Assembly (NCBI GenBank): GCA_030598305.1
Contig: JAUVQC010000011.1
Span: 1 to 13,869, forward strand
Length of the DNA: 13,869 bases
Source: Actinomycetes bacterium
GTDB lineage: Bacteria > Actinomycetota > Acidimicrobiia > UBA5794
Direction of reading: 5' to 3'
A model generated the notes under the pieces. The model was not told the DNA's origin. It saw nothing but the letters and a program-made list of their open reading frames with translations, and made no database searches. Both the position numbers and the translations under genes were made by a program. Below, in pieces: positions 1 to 6,680 of the stretch. Numbering within the stretch: position 1 is the stretch's first letter; each line of letters begins with the position of its first letter.

Positions 1-612
1 GCTGCAACGATCGCACTCACTGCTTCCGGCCCGACTCGGAGTCTGCTCACCGCCGAGAGGGTGGCACTCAACCTCTTCGGCCAGCTCTCGGGCGTGGCGA
101 CCGCAACTCGCGCATTTGTCGATGCCGTGTCCGGGACCGGGGCCTCGATCTCGGATACGAGGAAGACGACACCCGGCCTGAGAGCCCTTCAGAAGTATGC
201 CGTTGCTGTCGGCGGCGGTGTCAACCACCGCATGGGTCTCTTCGATGCTGTGATGATCAAGGACAACCACCTCGTGGCGTCCGACTCGATCGCGGATGCG
301 GTGCAGAAGGCTCGAAGTCTCGTTGGGGCCGACACGGTCGTTGAGATCGAGGTGGATACGCTCGACCAGCTCGCCGAAGCGATCAACACGGACGCCGATG
401 TCGTGTTGTTGGACAACATGGCCACAGAGCTGCTCGCACGAGCGGTCACGATGGTCGACGGCACCATGGTGACCGAAGCCTCAGGAGGCGTGACCCTTGA
501 CACGGTTCGAGCGATTGCCGAAACGGGCGTCGACGTAATCTCCGTCGGCTGGCTGACGCACTCCGCCCCAGCCCTTGACGTTGCAATGGACCTGGAGCAG
601 CTCCAAGAATAG
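1..612 (+). CDS. nadC: Nicotinate-nucleotide pyrophosphorylase (quinolinate phosphoribosyltransferase), 5'-truncated by window edge
   Basis: NadC converts quinolinate and PRPP to nicotinate mononucleotide, CO2 and PPi in cytosolic de novo NAD synthesis. The reading frame is open from base 1, giving 203 residues; the family is usually about 280-290, so roughly the first 80 residues lie outside the window. Visible family blocks, in order, are LLTAERVALN followed by LSGVATATRAFV, then DTRKTTPGLRALQKYAV and GGGVNHRMGLFDAVMIKDNH, which carry the Arg, Lys and His residues that bind quinolinate and phosphate. Next come EIEVDTLDQ, VVLLDNM and EASGGVTLDTVRAI, and the C-terminal phosphate-binding end VDVISVGWLTHSAP. 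The GTG at 61 is internal, because the frame and the homology both continue upstream of it. A nadA-nadB-nadC cluster upstream is expected but not seen. It converges with the next gene across a hairpin. The identification is very secure. Confidence 0.96.
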   Translation, partial: AATIALTASGPTRSLLTAERVALNLFGQLSGVATATRAFVDAVSGTGASISDTRKTTPGLRALQKYAVAVGGGVNHRMGLFDAVMIKDNHLVASDSIADAVQKARSLVGADTVVEIEVDTLDQLAEAINTDADVVLLDNMATELLARAVTMVDGTMVTEASGGVTLDTVRAIAETGVDVISVGWLTHSAPALDVAMDLEQLQE

Positions 613-620
613 CTTCTGAC

Positions 621-649
621 AGCGAGGGGCTCAGTGAGCCGGGCTCGCT
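621..649. terminator. Imperfect hairpin between convergent nadC and the hypothetical gene
   Basis: AGCGAG (621-626) pairs with CTCGCT (644-649), and GGCTC (628-632) pairs with GAGCC (636-640) around an AGT loop. The two stems are separated by a small internal loop (G against GGG). It starts 9 bases after the nadC stop and covers most of the TAG stop of the minus-strand gene. No T-tract follows on either strand, so if it terminates transcription it is not a classic intrinsic terminator. A bidirectional role is inferred from its position only. Confidence 0.5.
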
Positions 650-1403
650 AGTTGCTGAATGTGAAGGACTGGGCGGCGAACCAGCGGGATGCCACCATCT
701 CGTAGTCGTGTTGAGATGCTTCACCATCGCCACGTTCGAGAGCGAGCAGGCTATTGCGTACGTTCTCAGCGGATTCGTCGAGGACGAGATCGGCATCCGT
801 GAAGACCTGCGCCACGTCCGAATAGTCGAGTTCGACCATTGAGTCAGCCGAGTACTCCATGAGCCACCGTTCAAGATCGTTCACGCGCTCGACAACCTGC
901 TCAGGAAAACCGGCGTTCGCAAGCACGGTGGAGCTCCAATGCACGCGATCGACAGCATCACCAATTGACGTTCGATACCGGATCGATGGCCCCGCGTCCG
1001 TCTCGTATACGTCCCGCTCATTGGGTGCGAAGGCTGAGAACCACCGGAGAGGGACATGCCACGCAGATGACAAGATGTGTCCACGGGACATGGCCGATGC
1101 GTTCTTCAGCTCGGCGAGCTCCGATACGAACTTCACGCGTTCTGCTTCACTGATGACCTGAATCGCCGGGAACGTCCTGCTGAAGACGAGGATCCCCTCG
1201 ATCATGCGAAGCCGTGCGTTGCGCGGACAGGCAAACTGCTGGCCCTGCCAGACAGTGAAGATGGCGTCATCGACAGTCGACTCGGTCCACATGAACGTTC
1301 CATCATGTCTCACGGGATCCGGCGTGAAACTACTCCGCGCAGGTGGTAGCGGCCCCACTCGCTCCGCTGGCACATAGACACGGAAGTACGCCGTCTTGAT
1401 CAT
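648..1403 (-). CDS. Conserved actinobacterial protein of unknown function (WHVPLRWF motif)
   Basis: The product is 251 residues with no signal peptide or membrane segment, so it is probably cytosolic. From memory its layout matches a family of uncharacterised actinobacterial proteins. It has an N-terminal TAYFRVYVPAE strand, a central WHVPLRWFSAF block followed by NERDV and an IRYRTS segment, then VVERVNDLERWLMEY and SMVELDYSDV. It ends in an acidic helical stretch containing LDESAENVRNSLLALERGD and YEMVASRWFAAQ. No catalytic motif is recognisable. The ATG at 1403 is chosen because the N-terminal strand begins there; the frame stays open upstream to 1766, but that part runs antisense through the start of the next gene and looks non-native. 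No Shine-Dalgarno is visible, but a TAGCAT box (1416-1411) sits where it would give a leaderless mRNA. The gene is probably monocistronic, convergent with nadC and divergent from the dehydrogenase. Confidence 0.8.
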   Translation of the reverse strand: MIKTAYFRVYVPAERVGPLPPARSSFTPDPVRHDGTFMWTESTVDDAIFTVWQGQQFACPRNARLRMIEGILVFSRTFPAIQVISEAERVKFVSELAELKNASAMSRGHILSSAWHVPLRWFSAFAPNERDVYETDAGPSIRYRTSIGDAVDRVHWSSTVLANAGFPEQVVERVNDLERWLMEYSADSMVELDYSDVAQVFTDADLVLDESAENVRNSLLALERGDGEASQHDYEMVASRWFAAQSFTFSN

Positions 1404-1410
1404 GAATCTG

Positions 1411-1416
1411 ATGCTA
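1411..1416 (-). promoter_or_regulatory. Candidate -10 box (TAGCAT) for leaderless transcription of the hypothetical gene
   Basis: On the minus strand TAGCAT matches the actinobacterial TANNNT -10 consensus. Its last base is 7 nt upstream of the ATG at 1403-1401, leaving room for a transcript that begins at or next to the start codon. That would explain the absence of a ribosome binding site. No convincing -35 is seen at the expected distance. A six-base degenerate match is weak evidence alone; the spacing to the start codon is the main support. Confidence 0.35.
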
Positions 1417-1526
1417 CGCCATCTGCCGACCTGCCGGGTCGGGATGACGCGCCTTGCTGGCTGAGTAGCGGGGTTCAGCATCGCTAACATATGGACACGC
1501 CGCACACAGACGCCTGAACGATTCAC

Positions 1527-1532
1527 CGGAGG
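1527..1532 (+). promoter_or_regulatory. Ribosome binding site that fixes the TTG start of the dehydrogenase
   Basis: CGGAGG lies 6 bases before TTG at 1539-1541. No in-frame ATG occurs before the conserved N-terminal region, so this site is what supports the unusual TTG start. Confidence 0.75.
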
Positions 1533-1538
1533 CCTGTC

Positions 1539-2600
1539 TTGGGAGTATTCGAGACCATCGGCACGGAGACGCACGAGTCCGTGCACTTCGGTGAGGACAA
1601 GGCATCCGGCCTCAGAGCGATCGTTGCTATCCACAGCACAGCACTCGGACCATCCCTTGGCGGCACGCGTTTCTACCCCTATCCGGACGAGGATGCGGCG
1701 CTCGTCGACGTCCTGAGGCTCTCGAAAGGGATGACCTACAAGGCCGCTGCTGCCGGGCTCCAACAAGGTGGTGGTAAGGCTGTCATCATCGGTGACCCTG
1801 CCCGGCTCGCATCTGAGGATCTCTTCAGGGCATACGGACGGTTCATCGATGGCCTGGCCGGTCGCTACATCACGGCAGAAGACGTCGGTACGACGGTGGC
1901 GAACATGGAGACCGTCGCGACACAGACATCATTCGTCTCCGGACTGCCGCTCGAGGATGGCGGATCCGGTGATCCATCACCCGCGACAGCACGCGGCGTC
2001 CTCGCGTCGATCCGGGCCGTGAGCAGCCACCTGTGGGGAACCGAATCTCTCCGTGGGCGCCGGATCGCCATCAAGGGAGTCGGGAAGGTGGGGATTGCTC
2101 TCGTCGAGATGCTCGCAACCGAAGGGGTTGAGCTCATCGTTGCCGACGTGAACGAACGCGCAACAGACATCGCTTCTGTCAAATACGGTGTGAAAGTTGT
2201 TGCCGTCGACGACATCCACAAGGTCGAATGCGATGTGTACGCGCCGTGCGCACTCGGGGCAGACCTCAACGAGAATTCCATCCCCGAGCTCGGGTGCGCG
2301 TCGGTGATCGGATCCGCGAACAACCAGTTGGCGGTGGGCAAGGACGCTGATCGGTTGGCAGGGCGCGGCATCCTGTACGCACCGGACTTCGTCGTGAATG
2401 CTGGAGGGATCATCAACATTGCCGCCGAGGTCGGCGGATACAGCATTGACAAGTCGAACAAGATGGTCGACGGGATCTATGACAACCTCACTGAAGTGCT
2501 GAAGGCATCAGACACTCTCGGAATCAGTACAGAGCAGGCAGCCGAACATGTAGCCGAATCGAGAATCGATGCGGCCGGGAATCAAGGAGAATCATCGTGA
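1539..2600 (+). CDS. vdh: Branched-chain amino acid dehydrogenase (leucine/valine dehydrogenase, Glu/Leu/Phe/Val DH family)
   Basis: The enzyme oxidatively deaminates Val, Leu or Ile to the 2-oxoacid plus ammonia with NAD+, in the cytosol, as the first step of branched-chain amino acid catabolism. The 353 residues are full length. N-terminal substrate domain: LGPSLGGTRFYPY (about 36-48), Lys68 in GMTYK, and the family signature LQQGGGKAVIIGDP (74-87), whose Lys80 aligns with the catalytic lysine of Bacillus leucine dehydrogenase. Asp115 in EDVGT is also conserved. The Rossmann domain has GVGKVG (180-185) with Asp203 at the end of the second strand, as in NAD-specific members, then YAPCALGADLN (234-244), SANNQLA and YAPDFVVNAGG (280-290). 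Start is TTG at 1539 with a good Shine-Dalgarno. The TGA stop overlaps the E1 GTG (GTGA), implying translational coupling. Substrate preference between Leu and Val cannot be read; similarity to the streptomycete valine enzyme favours a broad branched-chain role. Confidence 0.93.
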   Translation: MGVFETIGTETHESVHFGEDKASGLRAIVAIHSTALGPSLGGTRFYPYPDEDAALVDVLRLSKGMTYKAAAAGLQQGGGKAVIIGDPARLASEDLFRAYGRFIDGLAGRYITAEDVGTTVANMETVATQTSFVSGLPLEDGGSGDPSPATARGVLASIRAVSSHLWGTESLRGRRIAIKGVGKVGIALVEMLATEGVELIVADVNERATDIASVKYGVKVVAVDDIHKVECDVYAPCALGADLNENSIPELGCASVIGSANNQLAVGKDADRLAGRGILYAPDFVVNAGGIINIAAEVGGYSIDKSNKMVDGIYDNLTEVLKASDTLGISTEQAAEHVAESRIDAAGNQGESS

Positions 2601-4627
2601 CGTTGGGACTTGACAGCGTGATCGACCACACCGCACTCGGTCTCAGCGATGACGATCTGGTTGACCTGTATCGAAAGATGCTGCTTGCCAGGAAGCTTGA
2701 CGAGCGCATGTGGGCACTCAACCGTCAGGGCAGGGTCCCGTTCGTCGTGTCGTCCTCGGGGCACGAGGCCACACAGGTCGGGGCCGCCGCGGCAATCGAC
2801 TCATCGAGGGACTGGTCGATGCCGTACTACAGGGACGTCGCATACGTCCTCGCTGCTGGCATGTCTGCTGAGGACGTGTTCGCCGGTGTGTTCGCCAAGG
2901 AGTCGGACCCCTCGAGTGGTGGACGACAGATGCCGAACCACTGGTCAGAGCCTGATCTGAACATCTTCACCCAGGGCTCGGTCATCGGTGTGCAGTACCC
3001 CCAGGCGTGCGGTGTTGCGTACGAGTTGAAACGAAGCGGAAGTGACGCCGTCGTGGTTGTCGACGGTGGCGAGGGATCGACATCTGAGGGCGACTGGCAC
3101 GAGGCAATGAACTTCGCTGGTATCCACAAGCTTCCGGTCATTTTCCTCATCCAAAACAACCTGTATGCCATCTCCGTGCCCGCCGCAGAGGAACTGGCAG
3201 GCACGATCGCTGACCGGGCGGTCGGCTACGGCATGCCGGGAATCGTCGTGGACGGCAACAACGTCCTTGAGGTCTACGGGGCCATGGCAGCCGCCGTCGA
3301 ACGGGCGAGAGCAGGCGAGGGCCCAACGCTCATAGAAGCAAAGACCTACCGCTACTACGCCCACACGTCTGATGACGACGACAAGCTCTATCGCAGCCGC
3401 GAAGAGGTCGAACTGTGGCGACGCAAGGACCCGATCCCCAACTTCAAGCAGTACCTCGTCGAACAGCGGATCCTGACCGAGCCGTTGGAACAGGAGATCG
3501 AAGCCGGGATCGTCGAGGAAATCGCTGCTGCTGTGAAGGCGACCGAATCGTCGCCTGACCCATCCGACGCACACAGCCACGTCTTCGTCAACGACATCAT
3601 TCCCTCGGTACCTGTCACCGAGGTCGAGCCCGAGATCGAAGGTGACACCGGAAACCTGATCGAAGCCATCAACAGGTCGATGCATGATCTGATGGCCGAC
3701 CACGACGACATGATCGTGTTCGGTGAGGATGTTGCGGACCCGAAGGGTGGTGTGTTCAAGGCTACGAAGGGGCTCACCGAAGCGTTCGGTGAGGACAGGT
3801 CGTTCAACACACCGATCGCGGAGGCTCTTGTCATCGGTGTCGGTATCGGTACAGCAGCCACAGGCACCATGACGCTCGCTGAAATCCAGTTCGCAGATTT
3901 CATCCAACCCGCATTTGACCAGATCGTCTCCGAGGTTGCACGCACGCACTATCGCTCGAACGGACGATGGTCGCTTCCGCTGACGATTCGCACGCCCTAC
4001 GGCGGGGGTATCCATGGCGCTCTCTATCACTCTCAATCCATCGAGGCGTTCTACACGCACGTGCCCGGACTGAAGGTCGTTGTCCCATCTACACCAGCTG
4101 ATGCATACGGACTGCTGCGCTCCGCAATGGAGGACCCCGATCCGGTCATGTACCTGGAGCCGAAGAAGCTGTACCGACTTGCAAAGGGCCCGATACCCGC
4201 GACTGGCTACTCAGTACCCCTTGGCAAGGCCGCTCTTCGACGGGTCGGTGCCGACCTGACCATCATCGCCTACGGAACCATGTCACACTTTGCGGTCGAG
4301 GCCGCTGACCTGTTGGCGGAGCAGGGCATCGACGCCACGGTGCTCGACCTCCGCTCGCTCAAGCCTCTCGACTGGCCCTCGATCGAGGTCGCCATCCAGC
4401 GGACATCCAAGGTACTCATCGTCCACGAGGACAACCGGTTCCTCGGATACGGAGCCGAAGTCGCTGCGCAGATCGCGGAGAAGTCGTTCGAGTGGCTCGA
4501 TGCTCCCCCAGTGCGCTACACAGCCCCGGACATTCCGTCGTTCCCGTTCGCCGCTTCCCTTGAGAACCAATTGTTCCCGACGGTGGACGGCATCGTCGAG
4601 CATTGCGAGAAGCTCCACCGCTACTAA
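2597..4627 (+). CDS. Fused alpha-beta E1 component of a thiamine-diphosphate 2-oxoacid dehydrogenase (probably branched-chain)
   Basis: This is the E1 decarboxylase of a 2-oxoacid dehydrogenase complex, with the alpha and beta subunits joined in one 676-residue chain. Alpha part (about 10-320): YRKMLLARKLDERMW, MPYYRD, GGRQMPNHWS, and the ThDP/Mg motif GEGSTSEGD (158-166, with Glu159 where Asp is usual) ending in QNNLYAIS (186-193). An acidic linker (about 320-352) follows. Beta part (354-676): IVFGEDVADPKGGVF, NTPIAEA with Glu409 as the probable cofactor-activating glutamate, FADFIQPAFDQI, and HGALYHSQSIEAFYTHVPG with the conserved His478. It ends with DPVMYLEPKKLYR, ATVLDLRSLKPLD and VHEDN. 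The GTG start overlaps the previous stop by 4 nt and has AAGGAG at 2584-2589. Coupling to the amino acid dehydrogenase favours a branched-chain oxoacid substrate over pyruvate or acetoin. No E2 or E3 gene is in the window. Confidence 0.93.
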   Translation: MTLGLDSVIDHTALGLSDDDLVDLYRKMLLARKLDERMWALNRQGRVPFVVSSSGHEATQVGAAAAIDSSRDWSMPYYRDVAYVLAAGMSAEDVFAGVFAKESDPSSGGRQMPNHWSEPDLNIFTQGSVIGVQYPQACGVAYELKRSGSDAVVVVDGGEGSTSEGDWHEAMNFAGIHKLPVIFLIQNNLYAISVPAAEELAGTIADRAVGYGMPGIVVDGNNVLEVYGAMAAAVERARAGEGPTLIEAKTYRYYAHTSDDDDKLYRSREEVELWRRKDPIPNFKQYLVEQRILTEPLEQEIEAGIVEEIAAAVKATESSPDPSDAHSHVFVNDIIPSVPVTEVEPEIEGDTGNLIEAINRSMHDLMADHDDMIVFGEDVADPKGGVFKATKGLTEAFGEDRSFNTPIAEALVIGVGIGTAATGTMTLAEIQFADFIQPAFDQIVSEVARTHYRSNGRWSLPLTIRTPYGGGIHGALYHSQSIEAFYTHVPGLKVVVPSTPADAYGLLRSAMEDPDPVMYLEPKKLYRLAKGPIPATGYSVPLGKAALRRVGADLTIIAYGTMSHFAVEAADLLAEQGIDATVLDLRSLKPLDWPSIEVAIQRTSKVLIVHEDNRFLGYGAEVAAQIAEKSFEWLDAPPVRYTAPDIPSFPFAASLENQLFPTVDGIVEHCEKLHRY

Positions 4628-4630
4628 CGC

Positions 4631-5491
4631 ATGATCTTCCGCCCGGCGACCCACGACGACATCGAAGAGATCGCAGGGTTCACGACCGACACGTTCGAGT
4701 GGGGCGACTACGTCCCGAGATTGATCGGCGAGTGGATCGATGACCCCTCGGGAGTGGTCATGGTTGCCATCGACGAGTCCGAAATCGTGGGCCTCGCTCG
4801 CGTCATCCTCCTCTCGGAGACCGAAGCATGGTCCCACGCCGCGAGAGTCCGCCCGGACCGCAGGGGTGAAGGCATAGCCGGCATGCTCGCCGATGTACTC
4901 ACCAAGTGGGCACGGAACCAGGGTGCACTCGTCGTGCGGCTGCTGATCGAGGACGACAACGCCGCCTCCATCAGGCACATCCAGAAGCAGGGATTCCGCA
5001 GGGTTGCGACCGCGATCAGGGCAAGCCGATCCATCGGAGACGCCACACCGAATCCGAATGGCAATGGTGGCCTCCGCACACCCTCGGTGCTCACGGCGAG
5101 GCCGGTGAAGAGCGCCGATGCCCAGATGCTCGCGGCGGGTTGGCCAACGTCGAACTGTGGGCGCGCGCTGCGGGGCTTGGTCGCACACGGGTGGAGCTTC
5201 CACACATTGACCGAATCAGTCCTCGTTGACCGAGCCACCGCTGGCGAACTCTGGGAGATGGGTTCGTCGTGGGCTGCCACAGGCTCCTTCGACGACGCGT
5301 TCGACGTGTCACTGCTCGACACGAACCCTGAGGAGGCATTCGATGCCATCACTGCACTGATAGACCTTGCCAATGAACGCGGTGGTGAGGCGTTCTGGAT
5401 GTGGCTCGCCGACCATGACTGGCTCATCCAAGCCGCCCGGCGTGCTGGCTGTGATGTCTCTCCCAGCGGCATATGGATCCACGCCCTCTGA
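4631..5491 (+). CDS. GNAT-family N-acetyltransferase, possibly with a second degenerate GNAT-like half
   Basis: A 286-residue acyl-CoA-dependent acyltransferase. The N-terminal half (1 to about 145) is a typical GNAT fold: FRPATHDDIEEIA at the start, VVMVAIDESEIVGLARV strands, then motif A VRPDRRGEGIAGML with the acetyl-CoA pyrophosphate loop RRGEGIAG (77-84), and DDNAASIRHIQKQGFRR as motif B. The second half (about 150-286) has no clear motif A, but SLLDTNPEEAFDAI and WLADHDWLIQAARRAG resemble the late helices of a second GNAT domain. The ATG at 4631 is 3 bp after the E1 stop with no obvious Shine-Dalgarno, so translation probably depends on reinitiation from the E1 gene. The target substrate is unknown. 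Its place in the operon hints at handling an amino acid or acyl-CoA metabolite, but GNAT genes are also common passengers. Confidence 0.82.
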   Translation: MIFRPATHDDIEEIAGFTTDTFEWGDYVPRLIGEWIDDPSGVVMVAIDESEIVGLARVILLSETEAWSHAARVRPDRRGEGIAGMLADVLTKWARNQGALVVRLLIEDDNAASIRHIQKQGFRRVATAIRASRSIGDATPNPNGNGGLRTPSVLTARPVKSADAQMLAAGWPTSNCGRALRGLVAHGWSFHTLTESVLVDRATAGELWEMGSSWAATGSFDDAFDVSLLDTNPEEAFDAITALIDLANERGGEAFWMWLADHDWLIQAARRAGCDVSPSGIWIHAL

Positions 5492-5507
5492 CACGGGGTC
5501 AGCGGGT

Positions 5508-5530
5508 TGGGAACGCCTACGGTATTCCCA
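5508..5530. terminator. Hairpin over the glcF stop at a convergent junction
   Basis: TGGGAA (5508-5513) pairs with TTCCCA (5525-5530). A C/A mismatch and a short inner stem GCC/GGT (including a G-T pair) close on a TAC loop. It lies 17 bases past the stop of the plus-strand acetyltransferase and contains the TAG stop of glcF (5517-5519). There is no T-tract. A bidirectional terminator role is inferred from position. Confidence 0.4.
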
Positions 5531-6680
5531 GAGTCGCGGTCGATCGGGCGTAGAGCTCGATGGGGTGTCGCACCTCGTAACCATCGTCGAGGAAGCGGCG
5601 GAGCTGCATCTCGCATCCCGCGTTCGCGGAGGCCACGAGCTTGGTACCAGTTCTGTCAGCTGCCGCTGCTTTCCGGCGGCCGAGTTCGGCACTCGTCTCC
5701 GGATGATCGATGAGGTAGGTTCCCGCTGCACCGCAGCACAGTCCACCAGAATCGACATCGATTACCTCGTACCCTGCCGCTGCGATGACCTGCCTTGGTT
5801 CGTCGACGATCCCCTGGCCGTGCTCAAGATGGCACGGATCCTGGACCGCCACAGTCCTCCCGGTCGATGGCAGCGTCGGGAGACGCCCACCAGCAATCGC
5901 ATCGGCAACAACCTCATTCACGTCACGGACCCTGGATCCCAGCTCGGCATCATCCTTGAGGTGGGCGCCACATCCAGCGACGTTCACAACGATCAGCTCG
6001 GCGTCCCGAAGCGCGTCACGATTCCTGACTGCCATCCGCTCGGACTCATCGACGAAACCGTCGTGTGCGGCGAGCGCTCCGCAACACGTCTGGGCTCTCG
6101 GTGCATCGACTCGGTACCCGGCAGCGAGGAGCACCTCGATCGTTGCCTTGTGGATGTCGGAGAACCAGGCATCGGCCACACAGCCCACGAACAAAGTTGC
6201 TCGCGGTGCATCCTCGGGCCCCCAACTCCCGCCCCTCGCCGTGCGATTCGGCACCGGTAGCCTCCGGAGGCCACGGGACGGAACACCCAGTCGCTGCGCA
6301 AGTCCGACACCGATCGAGCTGCTCCGGAGAAGTGTCGGTGTGGCGACGGCCGTGGCGACCGCGAATCTCCTTGTCCGTGACGGCGAAGCAGCGGTGACCT
6401 CGGCGGTGGCGCTCTCGATGATCCGCCCGAATGGGACCAAAGAGGGACAGGCCGTCTCGCACGCCCGACACTGGAGACAGAACCCAATGATTTCACCGAA
6501 GCGCTCATCGACTGCAGCCTCGCCTTGATCGACGGCATCGATAGCCGCCAGTCGACCTCGAGGAGATGCAGTTTCATCCCCGGTCAATCTATATGTCGGG
6601 CACACCGGAAGACAGAGTCCACAGTTCACACACGAATCAAGATCGAACCGAGCTGGCGCATGAGCAGTGAGCCACGCCAT
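5517..6680 (-). CDS. glcF: Glycolate oxidase-type iron-sulfur subunit (two 4Fe-4S clusters, two CCG domains)
   Basis: This is the electron-transfer subunit of a membrane-associated FAD/Fe-S 2-hydroxyacid dehydrogenase that passes electrons to the respiratory chain. The 387 residues are normal to slightly short for the family. Two ferredoxin motifs are intact: CVNCGLCLPVCP (Cys17, 20, 23, 27) and CLQCRACETACP (Cys68, 71, 74, 78). Two cysteine-rich CCG domains follow: Cys167, CysCys199-200 and Cys237, then Cys283, CysCys315-316 and Cys356. No signal peptide or transmembrane segment is present. The ATG at 6680 is chosen over upstream ATGs because GGGAGG (6692-6687) precedes it by 6 bases, it overlaps the glcE stop as TGATG, and the protein then begins just before the first cluster. 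As the last gene of the minus operon it follows glcE directly. Confidence 0.93.
   Translation of the reverse strand: MAWLTAHAPARFDLDSCVNCGLCLPVCPTYRLTGDETASPRGRLAAIDAVDQGEAAVDERFGEIIGFCLQCRACETACPSLVPFGRIIESATAEVTAASPSRTRRFAVATAVATPTLLRSSSIGVGLAQRLGVPSRGLRRLPVPNRTARGGSWGPEDAPRATLFVGCVADAWFSDIHKATIEVLLAAGYRVDAPRAQTCCGALAAHDGFVDESERMAVRNRDALRDAELIVVNVAGCGAHLKDDAELGSRVRDVNEVVADAIAGGRLPTLPSTGRTVAVQDPCHLEHGQGIVDEPRQVIAAAGYEVIDVDSGGLCCGAAGTYLIDHPETSAELGRRKAAAADRTGTKLVASANAGCEMQLRRFLDDGYEVRHPIELYARSTATLGIP

Larger units (their letters stand above)
1404..1538. promoter_or_regulatory. Divergent promoter region with a short inverted repeat
   Basis: This 135-bp gap separates two divergently transcribed genes and must hold both promoters. 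It contains a 6-bp inverted repeat, CCGACC (1426-1431) and GGTCGG (1437-1442), around a 5-base centre. This could be an operator half-site pair or a hairpin. On the plus strand TAACAT at 1485-1490 is a possible -10 for the dehydrogenase operon, without a good -35. No regulator is encoded next to it, so control remains unassigned. Confidence 0.4.

Noticed and set aside
1404..1766. Upstream extension of the unknown minus-strand gene, adding 121 residues
   Set aside because: It runs antisense through the ribosome binding site and first codons of the well-supported dehydrogenase, and lacks the motif quality of the part after 1403.
2945..4060. 371-codon open frame on the minus strand
   Set aside because: It lies fully antisense to the fused E1 gene. 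Long antisense frames are expected in high-GC coding DNA, and no protein family is recognisable.
2597..4627. Sequencing error or frameshift creating an artificial alpha-beta E1 fusion
   Set aside because: The frame is continuous with an acidic linker between complete alpha and beta parts and no remnant stop or start; fused E1 proteins are known.
4283..5203. 306-codon open frame on the minus strand
   Set aside because: Antisense to the end of E1 and the start of the acetyltransferase, crossing the boundary between two real genes; no motif.
4708..5616. 302-codon open frame on the minus strand
   Set aside because: Antisense to the acetyltransferase and overlapping the glcF 3' end in another frame; composition is Ser/Ala/Arg-rich, typical of a shadow frame.
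5367..6260. 297-codon open frame on the plus strand
   Set aside because: Antisense to glcF, whose cysteine motifs are unambiguous; no domain visible.
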